NCBI RefSeq assembly: GCF_003626695.1
Contig: NZ_RBAH01000003.1
Location: forward strand, 311,641 to 375,640
Reading direction: 5' to 3'
Length of the DNA: 64,000 bases
From: Paenibacillus ginsengarvi
GTDB lineage: Bacteria; Bacillota; Bacilli; Paenibacillales; NBRC-103111
Shown: positions 55,133 through 64,000 of the stretch, one piece after another
How positions within the stretch are numbered: position 1 is the first letter of the stretch
How the letters are laid out: the number at the start of each line of letters is the position of its first letter
The notes under the pieces: generated by a model
Database searches by the model: none
The model's input: the letters and a program-made list of their open reading frames with translations, nothing else
What the model was told of the DNA's origin: nothing
Translations under genes and position numbers: made by a program

Positions 55133-55610
55133 TCGCGTCCTTTTCCTCAGGGGTAAGCCGATAAACGGACTGCCCGGCGGAAATCGGTTTGGCATACATA
55201 TGCGTTTCGTCGCGGTTGTGAATACCTGACAAAACAACACCATCTTGATTATCGCTTAAGAACGCCACCGAGAAACTAAGATCGGACCCTCTTTCCCCAA
55301 ATGCATTATACCGCACAACGCCGATTTTGGACGTTACGGTTTTCAGCTTCGATTCGATATCGCTTATGCGTCTGTTTTGGGTTTCATGGGACGCTACCGC
55401 CATATCGATTTTTTGTTTATATTCGAGAAGCATTTGCTCTATATTCGTTTCGTTTACTCCGCCCATCATTTCTTCATACGATTTGCGCAGCCTAGACAGC
55501 TTGACGGACAGAGCGATGAGTACAATTAGTACGACGATAAATAAGAGCGCAAGCACAGCACAGCCTGCGAGCATATAAACAGGTTTTATGGAGTTCGCCC
55601 AATCGTTCAA
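55098..55610 (-). CDS. DUF4446 family protein
   Basis: 170 residues: one N-terminal TM helix (~12-36), a coiled-coil segment (~38-90) and a conserved C-terminal domain with R-Y-N-A-F-G-x-x-G-S-D-L-S-F-S-V-A. Family function unknown; it is a common neighbour of spo0J/soj in Firmicutes. Confidence 0.88.
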   Translation of the reverse strand: MNDWANSIKPVYMLAGCAVLALLFIVVLIVLIALSVKLSRLRKSYEEMMGGVNETNIEQMLLEYKQKIDMAVASHETQNRRISDIESKLKTVTSKIGVVRYNAFGERGSDLSFSVAFLSDNQDGVVLSGIHNRDETHMYAKPISAGQSVYRLTPEEKDAIIQSLELVESK

Positions 55611-55651
55611 CGTTTTGATTCCTTCCCTCTTTTTTGGATCGTCACACGGTC

Positions 55652-56815
55652 TTACACCATATCCCGGTAATGCTTGCTAATTTCGCGAATCGCCCCAATA
55701 AAGTCTGATATTTCGGCTTCTGTCGTATAATATCCGATACTTGCCCGTACAGCTCCCGTTTTTGTCGTCCCTGCCGCTTCATGCGCTAGAGGTGTACAAT
55801 GATAACCGGCACGAACAGCGATCTGAAAGCTTTGATCCAAAATGAAAGCAACTTCCGATGAATCGGCATGTTCCAGCACGAATGCGGCAATCCCTGTTTT
55901 AGGTTCACCTAATTTCGGCCCAAGCAGCCTTACCCCTTCCACCGATTGCAATCCTTCCATAAGCAGTTGAATTTGATTCCATTCTTTATTATGGATCGCC
56001 TCGACACCTTCATTCAGTACAAATTTTACACCTTCTCTAAGTCCCGCGATTCCTACCGTATTTTGCGTACCTGCTTCATATCGGTCTGGCCTCACGGTCG
56101 GTTGATCGATTGACTCCGACTGACTTCCCGTCCCCCCATGCAGCAGCGGTACCAGTTCCAAGTTTGGATGAATATAAAGTCCACCGGTTCCTTGCGGTCC
56201 AAGCATCCCCTTATGTCCCGGGAAGGCGAACATATCAATCCCCATTTGCTCGACATGGAGCGGAATAATCCCAACCGTTTGGGCGCCGTCCACCAATAGT
56301 TTGCTCCCTCTTTTTCGGGCCAGTTCCGCTATTTGCTCCACAGGCAAAATCGTTCCGAGCAAGTTTGAGCTATGATTACAAATGACGAGTGTAGTATTTG
56401 ATCGGAAAGCCGCTTCGACATCCTCCACCTTCACTTGTCCCGTACTGTCCGCCTCTACATACGTTACTTGCACATCCATGTGGATTTTCAAATATTCAAG
56501 CGGCCTTCTCACGGAGTTATGCTCCACACTTGTACATATCACATGATCGCCTTTTTTGACAAATCCCTTTATCGCTTCATTTAATGCCATTGTCGTATTG
56601 AGCGCATACGAAATATGATTCGGATTATGAACCCCGATCAGCTTCGCAATAACGTGCCGTGTCTCGAACAAAATACGGCTCGCCTTCACCGCCATTTGAT
56701 GGCTGCCTCTACCGGGATTGGCTGCCGCATGTAACATACTTTCATGCATCGCTTCGAGTACAGCTGGCGGTTTCGGCCACGAAGAAGCTGCGTTGTCAAA
56801 ATACTTAACTGCCAT
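55652..56815 (-). CDS. Class V aminotransferase / cysteine desulfurase family
   Basis: 387 residues from ATG 56815. Y-F-D-N-A-A-S-S-W-P-K-P near the start, P-G-H-K-G (PLP lysine), and the C-terminal R-A-G-Y-H-C-T-P-L-A-H cysteine loop agree with the EF2568-type desulfurase-like subfamily. It may release sulfur or selenium from cysteine; substrate not shown. The first 25 codons of the open frame are excluded as they lack an RBS. Confidence 0.87.
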   Translation of the reverse strand: MAVKYFDNAASSWPKPPAVLEAMHESMLHAAANPGRGSHQMAVKASRILFETRHVIAKLIGVHNPNHISYALNTTMALNEAIKGFVKKGDHVICTSVEHNSVRRPLEYLKIHMDVQVTYVEADSTGQVKVEDVEAAFRSNTTLVICNHSSNLLGTILPVEQIAELARKRGSKLLVDGAQTVGIIPLHVEQMGIDMFAFPGHKGMLGPQGTGGLYIHPNLELVPLLHGGTGSQSESIDQPTVRPDRYEAGTQNTVGIAGLREGVKFVLNEGVEAIHNKEWNQIQLLMEGLQSVEGVRLLGPKLGEPKTGIAAFVLEHADSSEVAFILDQSFQIAVRAGYHCTPLAHEAAGTTKTGAVRASIGYYTTEAEISDFIGAIREISKHYRDMV

Positions 56816-56937
56816 ACAGCCCTCTCCCTCCCTCTTTTTGACTGCATTTTTTTGAATATCAACTTGCATTTCACCGAAAAAGCATACCATGTCACCCCTA
56901 GATGGGTATGAGTTTGGTATGCTTTACTGGTCTGATG

Positions 56938-56972
56938 TTAAGGTTTTTTCGAATCATTCTCGAAAAATTACC
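56938..56972 (-). terminator. Terminator of soj-spo0J
   Basis: On the minus strand, AAGGTAATTTTTCGA / TTCGAAAAAACCTT forms an A/T-rich stem directly after the spo0J stop. Confidence 0.6.
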
Positions 56973-57827
56973 TTAGCTTATTTTTCCCTGCAGCAATTCA
57001 AGCAACCGTTCCAAATCATCCTTTGAATAATAAAGCAGTTCGATTTTTCCTTTATCGTTCTGATGTTTGATTTTAACTGTCGTCCGATATCGATCGCGCA
57101 GCGATTCCTCCAGCTGATCGATATATGGGTCGCCTTTCCTTTCTTTGCTTCTCTCTTTTTGCGGCTGTTTCGTTTCCTCCAGCTGTTTAATATAATCTTC
57201 CAGGAAACGGACACTCCACTCATTTTTAACCGTCAAATTTGCCAACTCTTTTTTGGTCTTGTCATCCTTCACACCAACAATCGCTCTCGCGTGCCCCATC
57301 GATAATGTTCCACGTGAAACATGTTGCTTCACATCATCCGGCAGCTGCAGCAGCCGCAAAAAGTTTGCAATATGAGATCGGCTCTTCCCCACTTTAACCG
57401 ACAGCTCTTCTTGAGTAAACTGAAACTGTTCAACTAAAGCTTGGTACGCATTGGCAATCTCGATTGCATTCAAATCTTCACGCTGTACATTTTCGATCAA
57501 AGCAATTTCCATCACTTGTTGATCGCTAAAATTTCTTATTACCGCCGGTATTTTCTCAAGCCCACAATGCTGCGACGCTCGAAATCTGCGTTCCCCGGCA
57601 ATAATCTCAAACCCTCTAAGAACACTACGAACAATAATCGGCTGAATAACACCGTGCTCTTTGATCGATTGAGCCAGTTCGCTGATCGAGTCTTCATTAA
57701 AAGTTTTACGCGGCTGATATGGATTGGGCCGAAGCTCTTTCAAAGAGATTTCGACTACTTTATCTTCTTCGCCTACATGAAGCGACGGGATTAGCGCGTC
57801 CAGTCCTTTGCCAAGACGCTTACTCAT
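56973..57827 (-). CDS. spo0J: Chromosome partition protein ParB/Spo0J
   Basis: 284 residues: N-terminal CTP-binding domain with G-E-R-R-F-R-A-S, HTH for parS (K-V-G-K-S-R-S-H-I-A-N-F-L-R-L), and a C-terminal dimer domain. It clamps onto parS and loads SMC. Start overlaps the soj stop by eight bases. A parS site lies inside the gene. Confidence 0.96.
   Translation of the reverse strand: MSKRLGKGLDALIPSLHVGEEDKVVEISLKELRPNPYQPRKTFNEDSISELAQSIKEHGVIQPIIVRSVLRGFEIIAGERRFRASQHCGLEKIPAVIRNFSDQQVMEIALIENVQREDLNAIEIANAYQALVEQFQFTQEELSVKVGKSRSHIANFLRLLQLPDDVKQHVSRGTLSMGHARAIVGVKDDKTKKELANLTVKNEWSVRFLEDYIKQLEETKQPQKERSKERKGDPYIDQLEESLRDRYRTTVKIKHQNDKGKIELLYYSKDDLERLLELLQGKIS
57306..57321. promoter_or_regulatory. 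parS: parS site inside spo0J
   Basis: TGTTCCACGTGAAACA, one mismatch from the Bacillus consensus TGTTTCACGTGAAACA. Confidence 0.92.
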
Positions 57828-58584
57828 AGGAGACCACTTCCTTCGCCAATTCCAAATATACTTCCGCTCCCTTTGAGCGCGGATCGTAAGTAATGATGGA
57901 TTGTCCGTGACTCGGAGCCTCGCTTAAACGTACATTACGCGGAATAATCGTTTGATACACTTTCTGCTGGAAATACTTTTTCACTTCTTCAATAACTTGG
58001 ATGCCGAGATTCGTCCGGGCATCAAACATGGTGAGCAATACGCCTTCAATCTGCAAGTTCGTATTCAGATGTTTCTGAACCAGTCTCACTGTATTGAGCA
58101 GCTGGCTTAATCCCTCCAGCGCGTAGTATTCACATTGAATCGGAATAAGGACCGAATCAGCCGCAGTGAGAGAGTTGATCGTCAGTATTCCTAGGGACGG
58201 CGGACAATCGATCAATATGTAGTCAAACATATGCTTGACCAGTTGCAACGATTTCTTCAGCCGAACCTCGCGCGAAATCGTCGGAACGAGCTCGATCTCC
58301 GCTCCGGCCAACTGGATCGTCGCAGGAATGATTTTCAGGTTTTCGATCGCGGTACTTACAATCGTATCTTTCGGATGCACATCATTAATAAGAACATCAT
58401 AAATACAATGTACAACATCAGCTTTATTTACGCCGATCCCGCTCGTTGTGTTTCCTTGCGGGTCTATATCTACAAGCAGGACTCGTTTGCCCAAAGTAGC
58501 CAAACAAGCTCCCAGATTAACGGATGTCGTTGTTTTCCCGACCCCGCCTTTTTGATTCGCAATAGCTATAATCTTAGCCAACAT
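57820..58584 (-). CDS. soj: Chromosome segregation ATPase Soj (ParA)
   Basis: 254 residues from ATG 58584 (GAGGTG just upstream). Deviant Walker A K-G-G-V-G-K-T-T, I-D-P-Q-G-N-T-T and Walker B I-L-I-D-C-P-P-S-L. It regulates DnaA and works with Spo0J. Confidence 0.96.
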   Translation of the reverse strand: MLAKIIAIANQKGGVGKTTTSVNLGACLATLGKRVLLVDIDPQGNTTSGIGVNKADVVHCIYDVLINDVHPKDTIVSTAIENLKIIPATIQLAGAEIELVPTISREVRLKKSLQLVKHMFDYILIDCPPSLGILTINSLTAADSVLIPIQCEYYALEGLSQLLNTVRLVQKHLNTNLQIEGVLLTMFDARTNLGIQVIEEVKKYFQQKVYQTIIPRNVRLSEAPSHGQSIITYDPRSKGAEVYLELAKEVVSYE

Positions 58585-58733
58585 CTTCACCTCAATCAAG
58601 AATCCCTACACAGCATGGCTGCATTAAAACGCCTTCAGTTCTAAGCCTTTTCTTCCTATGTTCAAACCATCCAATAATGAGTCGACATCTTCCATTATAC
58701 CATTAAACTCTAGCAACTTGAAATATTTCGCGC

Positions 58734-58773
58734 TCCTAAAAAAAAGAAAAGCTCCATGAATTGGAGCTTTTCT
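58734..58773 (-). terminator. Terminator of noc
   Basis: AGAAAAGCTCCA / TGGAGCTTTTCT, then TTTTTT on the minus strand, 12 bp after the noc stop. Confidence 0.9.
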
Positions 58774-58784
58774 CACAAAACCCA

Positions 58785-59618
58785 TCAATGCTTTTTAGGG
58801 ATACGAATAATAAATTCATAATGATCGTCATGGTCCTTCTCATCCGTCTTAATTTGCAAGCCAGATCCGGCGACCATTTCCACAGACTGACGGATTGTAT
58901 TAACAGCCAGCCGAATATCTTTGGAAAAAGAAACTCGTTTACTTTTCTTTATAGAAGCGGCTTCATTATAAAATTTGACTCTCGCCTCTGTTTGCTTGAC
59001 ATTCAGCTCTTTCGTAATAATATCATTTAATACTTTGAGCTGTAAATCTTCGCTGTCGAGAGCAAGCAAAGCCCGCGCGTGTCGTTCTGTTATTTTGCGT
59101 TCCAATAAACATTGCTTTACGGGTTCGCTCAAATTCAGCAGCCGTATTTTATTCGCGATCGTAGATTGGCTTTTCCCAAGCCTTTGAGCCAAGCTTTCCT
59201 GCGTCAAGCCGTGAATTTCCATCAACTGTTGGTAAGCTACCGCCTCTTCGATCGAGGTCAATCCTTCGCGCTGTAAGTTTTCGATTAAAGCGATGGATGC
59301 CGCCTGAGCATCGTTAAACTCCCGTACGATCGCCGGTACCGTATCGAGGCCCAGCTTTTTGCAAGCTCTCCATCTGCGTTCCCCGGCAATAATCTCAAAC
59401 TTGTGATTACGGACTCGAACGACGATCGGTTGAATAACACCGTGAGTTTTTATCGTTTGACAAAGCTCATCGATCTTCTCATCGTCAAATACAGTCCTTG
59501 GTTGATAGGGACTCGGCACGATTTCATGAATAGAAACATTTTTTACTTCATCCTGGTTTGTCCGCTCCGAGAACCCGAACAGCTTGGAGAATTGTTCTTT
59601 CATATGGAAACCAATCAC
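58785..59618 (-). CDS. noc: Nucleoid occlusion protein Noc
   Basis: 277 residues, ParB family: [13 protein letters not shown] and the [17 protein letters not shown]. The GTG at 59618 has AAAGGA close upstream; the ATG five codons on is an alternative and would carry the membrane-binding helix [10 protein letters not shown]. It blocks FtsZ assembly over the nucleoid. Confidence 0.94.
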   Translation of the reverse strand: MIGFHMKEQFSKLFGFSERTNQDEVKNVSIHEIVPSPYQPRTVFDDEKIDELCQTIKTHGVIQPIVVRVRNHKFEIIAGERRWRACKKLGLDTVPAIVREFNDAQAASIALIENLQREGLTSIEEAVAYQQLMEIHGLTQESLAQRLGKSQSTIANKIRLLNLSEPVKQCLLERKITERHARALLALDSEDLQLKVLNDIITKELNVKQTEARVKFYNEAASIKKSKRVSFSKDIRLAVNTIRQSVEMVAGSGLQIKTDEKDHDDHYEFIIRIPKKH

Positions 59619-59771
59619 CCAATTCCTTTCGTTGCAATGAAAGCTTTGTCCGAGGGTTCCCCATCCTGGTTTGAATGGCTGCTGATCCTGCCATCATCCC
59701 ATTCGACTTTACTATACTAATTCTCCAGAAACTCTCGATTTCCTGCCTCTGCCATATAAACATTTATTGAA

Positions 59772-59787
59772 TGTTTCACGTGGAACA
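59772..59787. promoter_or_regulatory. parS: parS site between noc and rsmG
   Basis: TGTTTCACGTGGAACA, the exact reverse complement of the site in spo0J. Confidence 0.9.
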
Positions 59788-59804
59788 TTTCATTTGCAGT
59801 TTTA

Positions 59805-60527
59805 TTAAACTAACGGCTGCTTTAACGGCAATCCCGCTTTTCGCGGATACTTGGCAGGCGTCTTCCCAGTCTTTTCCACTATAATCATATGACGTTCCGA
59901 TTGCTCAACCGGAAGTTCAAAACGTACAACCGACTTCACTTCCCCGCGAAGCAACTTCAAGCTAAAAGCCGCTTCTTGCAGTTCCTCCTCCGGGTCTGCC
60001 CCTTTCATCGCGGCAAACAAACCGGCGGATTTCACGAACGGCAAGCAAAATTCGTTCAGCACATTAAGCCTCGCCACTGCCCTAGCGGTAACCAGGTCGA
60101 ACGAATCTCTCAGTGAAACGTTGCGGGCCAAATCCTCTGCCCGGCCGTGCAAGCAATCGACATGTTCAAGCCCTAACGTTTGAACAAGATGGTTCAAAAA
60201 CTGAATTCGTTTATTTAAGGAATCTACAATCGTAACCCGCAAATGCGGAAACATGATTTTAAGCGGAATACTTGGAAAACCGGCACCGGACCCAATATCG
60301 GCCATCGTAGCGATGCCGGACATCGGCACAAAAAAAGAAAGAGAAAGCGAGTCGTAGAAGTGTTTGATATACACCTGCTCTCTCTCCGTAATGCCGGTCA
60401 AATTCATTTTTTCGTTCCACGAAACAAGCTCGCGAAAATACGCCTCGAATTGATTCCACTGCGTATCGGATACGTGCAGCCCTTTTTGAAGCAAAAGGTC
60501 GGTAAACAGCTTTTTCACATCGTTCAT
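59805..60527 (-). CDS. rsmG: 16S rRNA (guanine-527-N7) methyltransferase
   Basis: 240 residues from ATG 60527 (GAGG eight bases upstream, five bases after the mnmG stop). M-A-D-I-G-S-G-A-G-F-P-S-I-P-L-K is the SAM motif. Loss gives low-level streptomycin resistance in other bacteria. Confidence 0.96.
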   Translation of the reverse strand: MNDVKKLFTDLLLQKGLHVSDTQWNQFEAYFRELVSWNEKMNLTGITEREQVYIKHFYDSLSLSFFVPMSGIATMADIGSGAGFPSIPLKIMFPHLRVTIVDSLNKRIQFLNHLVQTLGLEHVDCLHGRAEDLARNVSLRDSFDLVTARAVARLNVLNEFCLPFVKSAGLFAAMKGADPEEELQEAAFSLKLLRGEVKSVVRFELPVEQSERHMIIVEKTGKTPAKYPRKAGLPLKQPLV

Positions 60528-60531
60528 CGTA

Positions 60532-62427
60532 TCAGCCTCTTGCGGTTGCGGTTTTATTGTATTGCTCCAAATATACGAGCAGTATCGAAATGTCGGCCGG
60601 CGTAACCCCCGCGATTCGTGACGCCTGCCCGATCGAGAGCGGTCTGATTTGCGCAAGATTATGTTTCGCTTCATTCGCTATACCGCGGATCTCTGCGTAG
60701 TTCAAATCTTCAGGCAGCTTCTTCTTTTCCATCCTACTCAAGCGCTCGACATGGATCAGCTGCTTCTCGATATAGCCTTCATACTTGATCTGGATTTCAA
60801 CCTGCTCTTTCATCTCTTCGTTCAGCTCGTACGGCGAAGGCGATAGCTGTTCCAGATGGGCATAGGTCACTTCCGGTCTGCGCAGCAAGGAAATCATGTC
60901 CACCGCATTGTTAAGCGGCACCGTCCCCAGGTCCGTCAGAAGCTGCTGAACATTCGGCTCCGGACGAAGCTTTGTCGTTTTCAGACGCTCCACTTCCAGC
61001 GCAACTGTTGACCTTTTGTGTAAAAACTTCTGATAGCGCTCTTCCGATATAAGCCCAATATCGTAACCGATCGGCGTCAGCCGAAGATCCGCATTGTCAT
61101 GGCGAAGCAGCAGACGATACTCCGCTCTTGAAGTAAGCAGCCGGTAAGGCTCGGTCGTTCCTTTCGTCACGAGATCGTCGATGAGTACTCCGATGTACCC
61201 TTGCGAGCGATCCAGGATGACCGGTTCTTTCCCGAGTACTTTTCTTGCTGCATTGATGCCGGCCATAACCCCTTGCCCGGCCGCTTCCTCGTAACCTGAC
61301 GTACCGTTAATTTGACCAGCCGTAAACAAGCCGGGAATTTTTTTCGTTTCCAGCGTAGGCCATAGCTGGGTCGGGACCATTGCATCATATTCGATTGCAT
61401 AACCGGTCCTCATCATTTTTACATTTTCCAAACCGGGAATCGACCTCAGCATCGAAAGCTGAACTTCCTCCGGCATGCTAGTGGAAAGCCCCTGAACGTA
61501 ATACTCCGACGTATTCCGCCCTTCCGGTTCCAAAAAGATTTGATGCTTCGGCTTATCCGCGAAGCGGACGATCTTATCCTCGATAGAAGGACAATAGCGA
61601 GGTCCGGTCCCTTCGATCGCTCCGGAAAACATCGGCGCCCGATGCAGATTGCTGTTAATGATTTCGTGCGTATCAGCCGACGTATACGTCAGCCAGCATG
61701 GAAGCTGTTCCCTTACGAACGGCTCGGTTTCATATGAGAAATATTTCGGCTGCTCATCGCCCGGCTGAATCTCCATCTTGGAGAAGTCGATCGTTTCCTT
61801 CTGTACGCGCGGCGGAGTCCCCGTCTTGAAACGAACGAGCTCGAGGCCAAGATTCTTCAAGCTCTCCGACAGCTTGACCGAAGGCTGCTGGTTGTTAGGC
61901 CCGCTCTCGTACATGAGATCGCCCATAATGACTTTGCCGCGCAAATACGTGCCGGTCGTCAGCACGATCGCTTTGCCGAAATACTGTGCCCCCGTCTTCG
62001 TAATAACACCGGTGCACACGCCGTCCTCGACAATAAGCTCCTCGACCATCCCTTGGCGCATCGTCAACCGTTCTTGCTTCTCAATCGTTTCCTTCATCGT
62101 ATGCTGATACAGAAATTTGTCGGCTTGGGCGCGCAGCGCATGAACCGCAGGTCCCTTCCCCGTGTTGAGCATACGAAGCTGAATAAACGTTTTGTCGATG
62201 TTGCGTCCCATTTCACCGCCGAGCGCATCAATTTCCCGGACAACATGCCCTTTAGCCGGCCCGCCGATCGACGGGTTGCATGGCATAAATGCGACCATAT
62301 CGAGGTTGATCGTCAGCAGCAGCGTATCGCAGCCCATTCTGGCCGAAGCCAGCGCAGCCTCGCAGCCGGCGTGACCGGCTCCGATAACGATAACATCATA
62401 ATGGCCAGCAGTATAATTGGTTATCAT
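60532..62427 (-). CDS. mnmG: tRNA uridine-34 carboxymethylaminomethyl synthesis enzyme MnmG
   Basis: 631 residues; FAD motif [23 protein letters not shown] and [16 protein letters not shown]. It works with MnmE. It starts 51 bp after the mnmE stop. Confidence 0.97.
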   Translation of the reverse strand: MITNYTAGHYDVIVIGAGHAGCEAALASARMGCDTLLLTINLDMVAFMPCNPSIGGPAKGHVVREIDALGGEMGRNIDKTFIQLRMLNTGKGPAVHALRAQADKFLYQHTMKETIEKQERLTMRQGMVEELIVEDGVCTGVITKTGAQYFGKAIVLTTGTYLRGKVIMGDLMYESGPNNQQPSVKLSESLKNLGLELVRFKTGTPPRVQKETIDFSKMEIQPGDEQPKYFSYETEPFVREQLPCWLTYTSADTHEIINSNLHRAPMFSGAIEGTGPRYCPSIEDKIVRFADKPKHQIFLEPEGRNTSEYYVQGLSTSMPEEVQLSMLRSIPGLENVKMMRTGYAIEYDAMVPTQLWPTLETKKIPGLFTAGQINGTSGYEEAAGQGVMAGINAARKVLGKEPVILDRSQGYIGVLIDDLVTKGTTEPYRLLTSRAEYRLLLRHDNADLRLTPIGYDIGLISEERYQKFLHKRSTVALEVERLKTTKLRPEPNVQQLLTDLGTVPLNNAVDMISLLRRPEVTYAHLEQLSPSPYELNEEMKEQVEIQIKYEGYIEKQLIHVERLSRMEKKKLPEDLNYAEIRGIANEAKHNLAQIRPLSIGQASRIAGVTPADISILLVYLEQYNKTATARG

Positions 62428-62478
62428 CCTTACCCCTCCTTTGCCTACCAGTCAATATATACGAACATACATTCCCAT

Positions 62479-63852
62479 TCATTTCCCCAAGCAAAATTGC
62501 GAAAATATTTGATCGAGCAGCGATTCATGCGCCGAATCCCCGACAAGCTCCCCGAGGTGCTCCCACGCCCGGCTTATATCAATCTGGATCATGTCGATCG
62601 GAATCTGCCCGTCGACCGCCTCCAGCGCCTCCTCAAGCGATCTCATCGCGCTTTTCAGCAGATGAATGTGCCGGACGTTGCTCACATACGTCATATCGTT
62701 CATCTCGAGCTGACCGCCGAAAAAGAGGCCCCCGATCGCCTGTCCCAAACGCTCCAGTCCCTCTTCCTCCTTGACCGACATCGAGACGATTCGCTCCGGT
62801 TCAAAACGAGCCTGAATATAGTCCAGATCGGCCTGCAAAGGCAAATCGCTTTTGTTCAATACGACGATGCTCATCTTATCCCGCACCTGTTCGATTAGCA
62901 GCTTCTCATCCTCGTGGAGCGGCTCGCTGCGGTTCACAACCATTATGATCAAATCCGCGTCAGTCAATGCGCTGCGCGAACGCTCGACGCCAATCCGTTC
63001 GACGATATCATCCGTTTCCCTCAAACCGGCCGTATCGAGCAGCTTGAGCGGGATACCGTTCAAATTGACGTACTCCTCGATAACGTCGCGTGTCGTGCCG
63101 GGAATATCGGTAACGATCGCCTTGCTCTCTCCGGCGAGGGCGTTAAGCAGCGAAGATTTACCTACATTCGGTCTGCCTACGATCGCCGTGACGATGCCTT
63201 CGCGAAGAATTTTGCCCTGTTCCGCCGTGCGAAGCAGCCGGTCCAGATCGGCGAGCGCCTCCTTGCACTTGTCCCGGATAAAAGCGTTCGTCATCTCTTC
63301 TACGTCGTGCTCGGGATAATCGATGTTGACCTCAATATGAGCCATCAGTTCAACAAGCCGGTGCCGCAGCTGCTTCACCTGCTTGGACAGCGTCCCCTCC
63401 ACTTGCCGCAGCGCGATCTTGTACGCCCGATCCGACTTCGCTCGGATCAAGTCGATAACCGCCTCCGCCTGGGCAAGATCAATGCGGCCGTTCAAAAAAG
63501 CCCGCTTCGTAAACTCGCCCGGCTCGGCCAAACGGACGTCTTGCTCCAGCACAAGATCGAGCACCTTCTTGACCGCTATAATGCCGCCGTGACAGCTGAT
63601 CTCGACAACGTCCTCGGTCGTAAACGATCGAGGGCCGCGCATGACGGTTACAAGCGCCTCTTCCACGCGCTCCCCCGTAGCCGGCTGAATCACATGCCCA
63701 TAATGCACCGTATGAGTAGGAACATCTTTCAGCTTTCCTTTAAATGAAAAAATTCGATCGGCTGCTCCGATCGAATCGGCGCCGCTTACGCGAATGACGG
63801 ATATGCCTCCTTCGCCCGGAGGAGTCGAAATCGCGGCAATCGTATCTGCCAT
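62479..63852 (-). CDS. mnmE: tRNA modification GTPase MnmE
   Basis: 457 residues from ATG 63852. N-terminal tetrahydrofolate domain (T-I-A-A-I-S-T-P-P-G-E-G-G), G domain with G-R-P-N-V-G-K-S-S, D-T-A-G and N-K-S-D, and a C-terminal F-C-L-G-K that positions the catalytic cysteine. GTGGTG codons just upstream are alternative starts. Confidence 0.97.
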   Translation of the reverse strand: MADTIAAISTPPGEGGISVIRVSGADSIGAADRIFSFKGKLKDVPTHTVHYGHVIQPATGERVEEALVTVMRGPRSFTTEDVVEISCHGGIIAVKKVLDLVLEQDVRLAEPGEFTKRAFLNGRIDLAQAEAVIDLIRAKSDRAYKIALRQVEGTLSKQVKQLRHRLVELMAHIEVNIDYPEHDVEEMTNAFIRDKCKEALADLDRLLRTAEQGKILREGIVTAIVGRPNVGKSSLLNALAGESKAIVTDIPGTTRDVIEEYVNLNGIPLKLLDTAGLRETDDIVERIGVERSRSALTDADLIIMVVNRSEPLHEDEKLLIEQVRDKMSIVVLNKSDLPLQADLDYIQARFEPERIVSMSVKEEEGLERLGQAIGGLFFGGQLEMNDMTYVSNVRHIHLLKSAMRSLEEALEAVDGQIPIDMIQIDISRAWEHLGELVGDSAHESLLDQIFSQFCLGK

Positions 63853-63903
63853 CTCGTTATACACCACCTTTCCTTTACCCCTACGTCTGCAAGACCGGAA
63901 AAA

Positions 63904-63940
63904 CAAAAACAATGACTGCCGCCCAAGCGGAGCCATTGCC
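63904..63940 (-). terminator. Terminator between the upstream gene and mnmE
   Basis: On the minus strand, CAATGGCT / AGTCATTG (with a G-U pair) is followed by TTTTTGTTTTTCC. It follows the partial CDS by 12 bp. Confidence 0.7.
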
Positions 63941-63951
63941 ATTTAAGGGCC

Positions 63952-64000
63952 TTACCGGAATAACGCGCCTTTCTTTTGACGAACAGGCCCGCCCTTACGG
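63952..64000 (-). CDS. 3' end of a CDS, probably jag
   Basis: Only R-K-G-G-P-V-R-Q-K-K-G-A-L-F-R-stop is in the window. By conserved order (yidC-jag-mnmE) it is likely jag (KhpB), but this basic tail is not diagnostic. Confidence 0.5.
   Translation of the reverse strand, partial: RKGGPVRQKKGALFR

Noticed and set aside
57306..59787. Considered the two CACGTG palindromes as general regulator sites
   Set aside because: Both match the parS consensus at 15 of 16 bases and lie in the soj-spo0J-noc region, so parS is the better call.

Overview
The window is chromosomal DNA of an endospore-forming Firmicute, most likely Paenibacillaceae (Paenibacillus or Cohnella type). The right half has the gene order found left of the replication origin in Bacillales: mnmE, mnmG, rsmG, noc, soj, spo0J with parS sites, yyaC, rpsF-ssb-rpsR, dnaB, rplI, gdpP, yybS, purA, the walRKHIJ operon with an HtrA protease, and rlmH. 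SLH-domain, copper-amine-oxidase-like stalk and YycH/I proteins fit Paenibacillaceae. Most genes lie on the minus strand, so oriC should be just beyond the right end and genes run with the replication fork.

Layout. 0-20 kb is variable chromosome: a two-component system whose response regulator is split by an in-frame stop; a giant SLH-anchored surface protein with 20 Listeria-Bacteroides (InlB B-type) repeats; an ECF sigma factor paired with a DGPF/YCII protein; initiator tRNA-Met; a cold-shock protein and DEAD-box helicase; a lone purC; and an HxlR regulator divergent from an SRPBCC protein with tandem operators. 20-32 kb is a composite island (below). 32-64 kb is the conserved origin-proximal core.

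The main discovery is at 20136-32004. The last 18 bases of rlmH (codons E-P-Y-H-K-stop) recur four more times in the same orientation downstream of rlmH (20136, 23512, 23585, 24947), each copy reading E-X-Y-H-K. Short inverted repeats (CGGCGAAA/TTTCGCCG type) sit just inside most of them. This is the architecture of staphylococcal cassette chromosome (SCC) elements, which insert at this place in rlmH. Here it forms a tandem composite of cassettes in a Paenibacillus-like genome, with no Ccr recombinase gene in the window. The cassettes carry (A) a 1007-residue HD plus Hsp90-like (GHKL) ATPase protein, AT-rich and a candidate defence or stress protein; (B) a DUF6518-like membrane protein; (C) a 7-kb arsenic cassette.

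The arsenic cassette combines arsenate reduction (two thioredoxin-type arsC), arsenite efflux (arsB), ArsR control, methylation (arsM), C-As bond cleavage (arsI), a Cys-based phosphatase, a frameshifted arsO-like flavoprotein and a MarR regulator with cysteine pairs and clear palindromic operators.

In the core, the Wal genes control cell-wall metabolism together with an adjacent M23 endopeptidase; GdpP sets c-di-AMP; Soj/Spo0J/Noc and parS handle origin segregation; MnmE/MnmG/RsmG modify tRNA and 16S rRNA; purA has a promoter with paired PurR boxes. All calls come from reading the sequence; no database search was possible.
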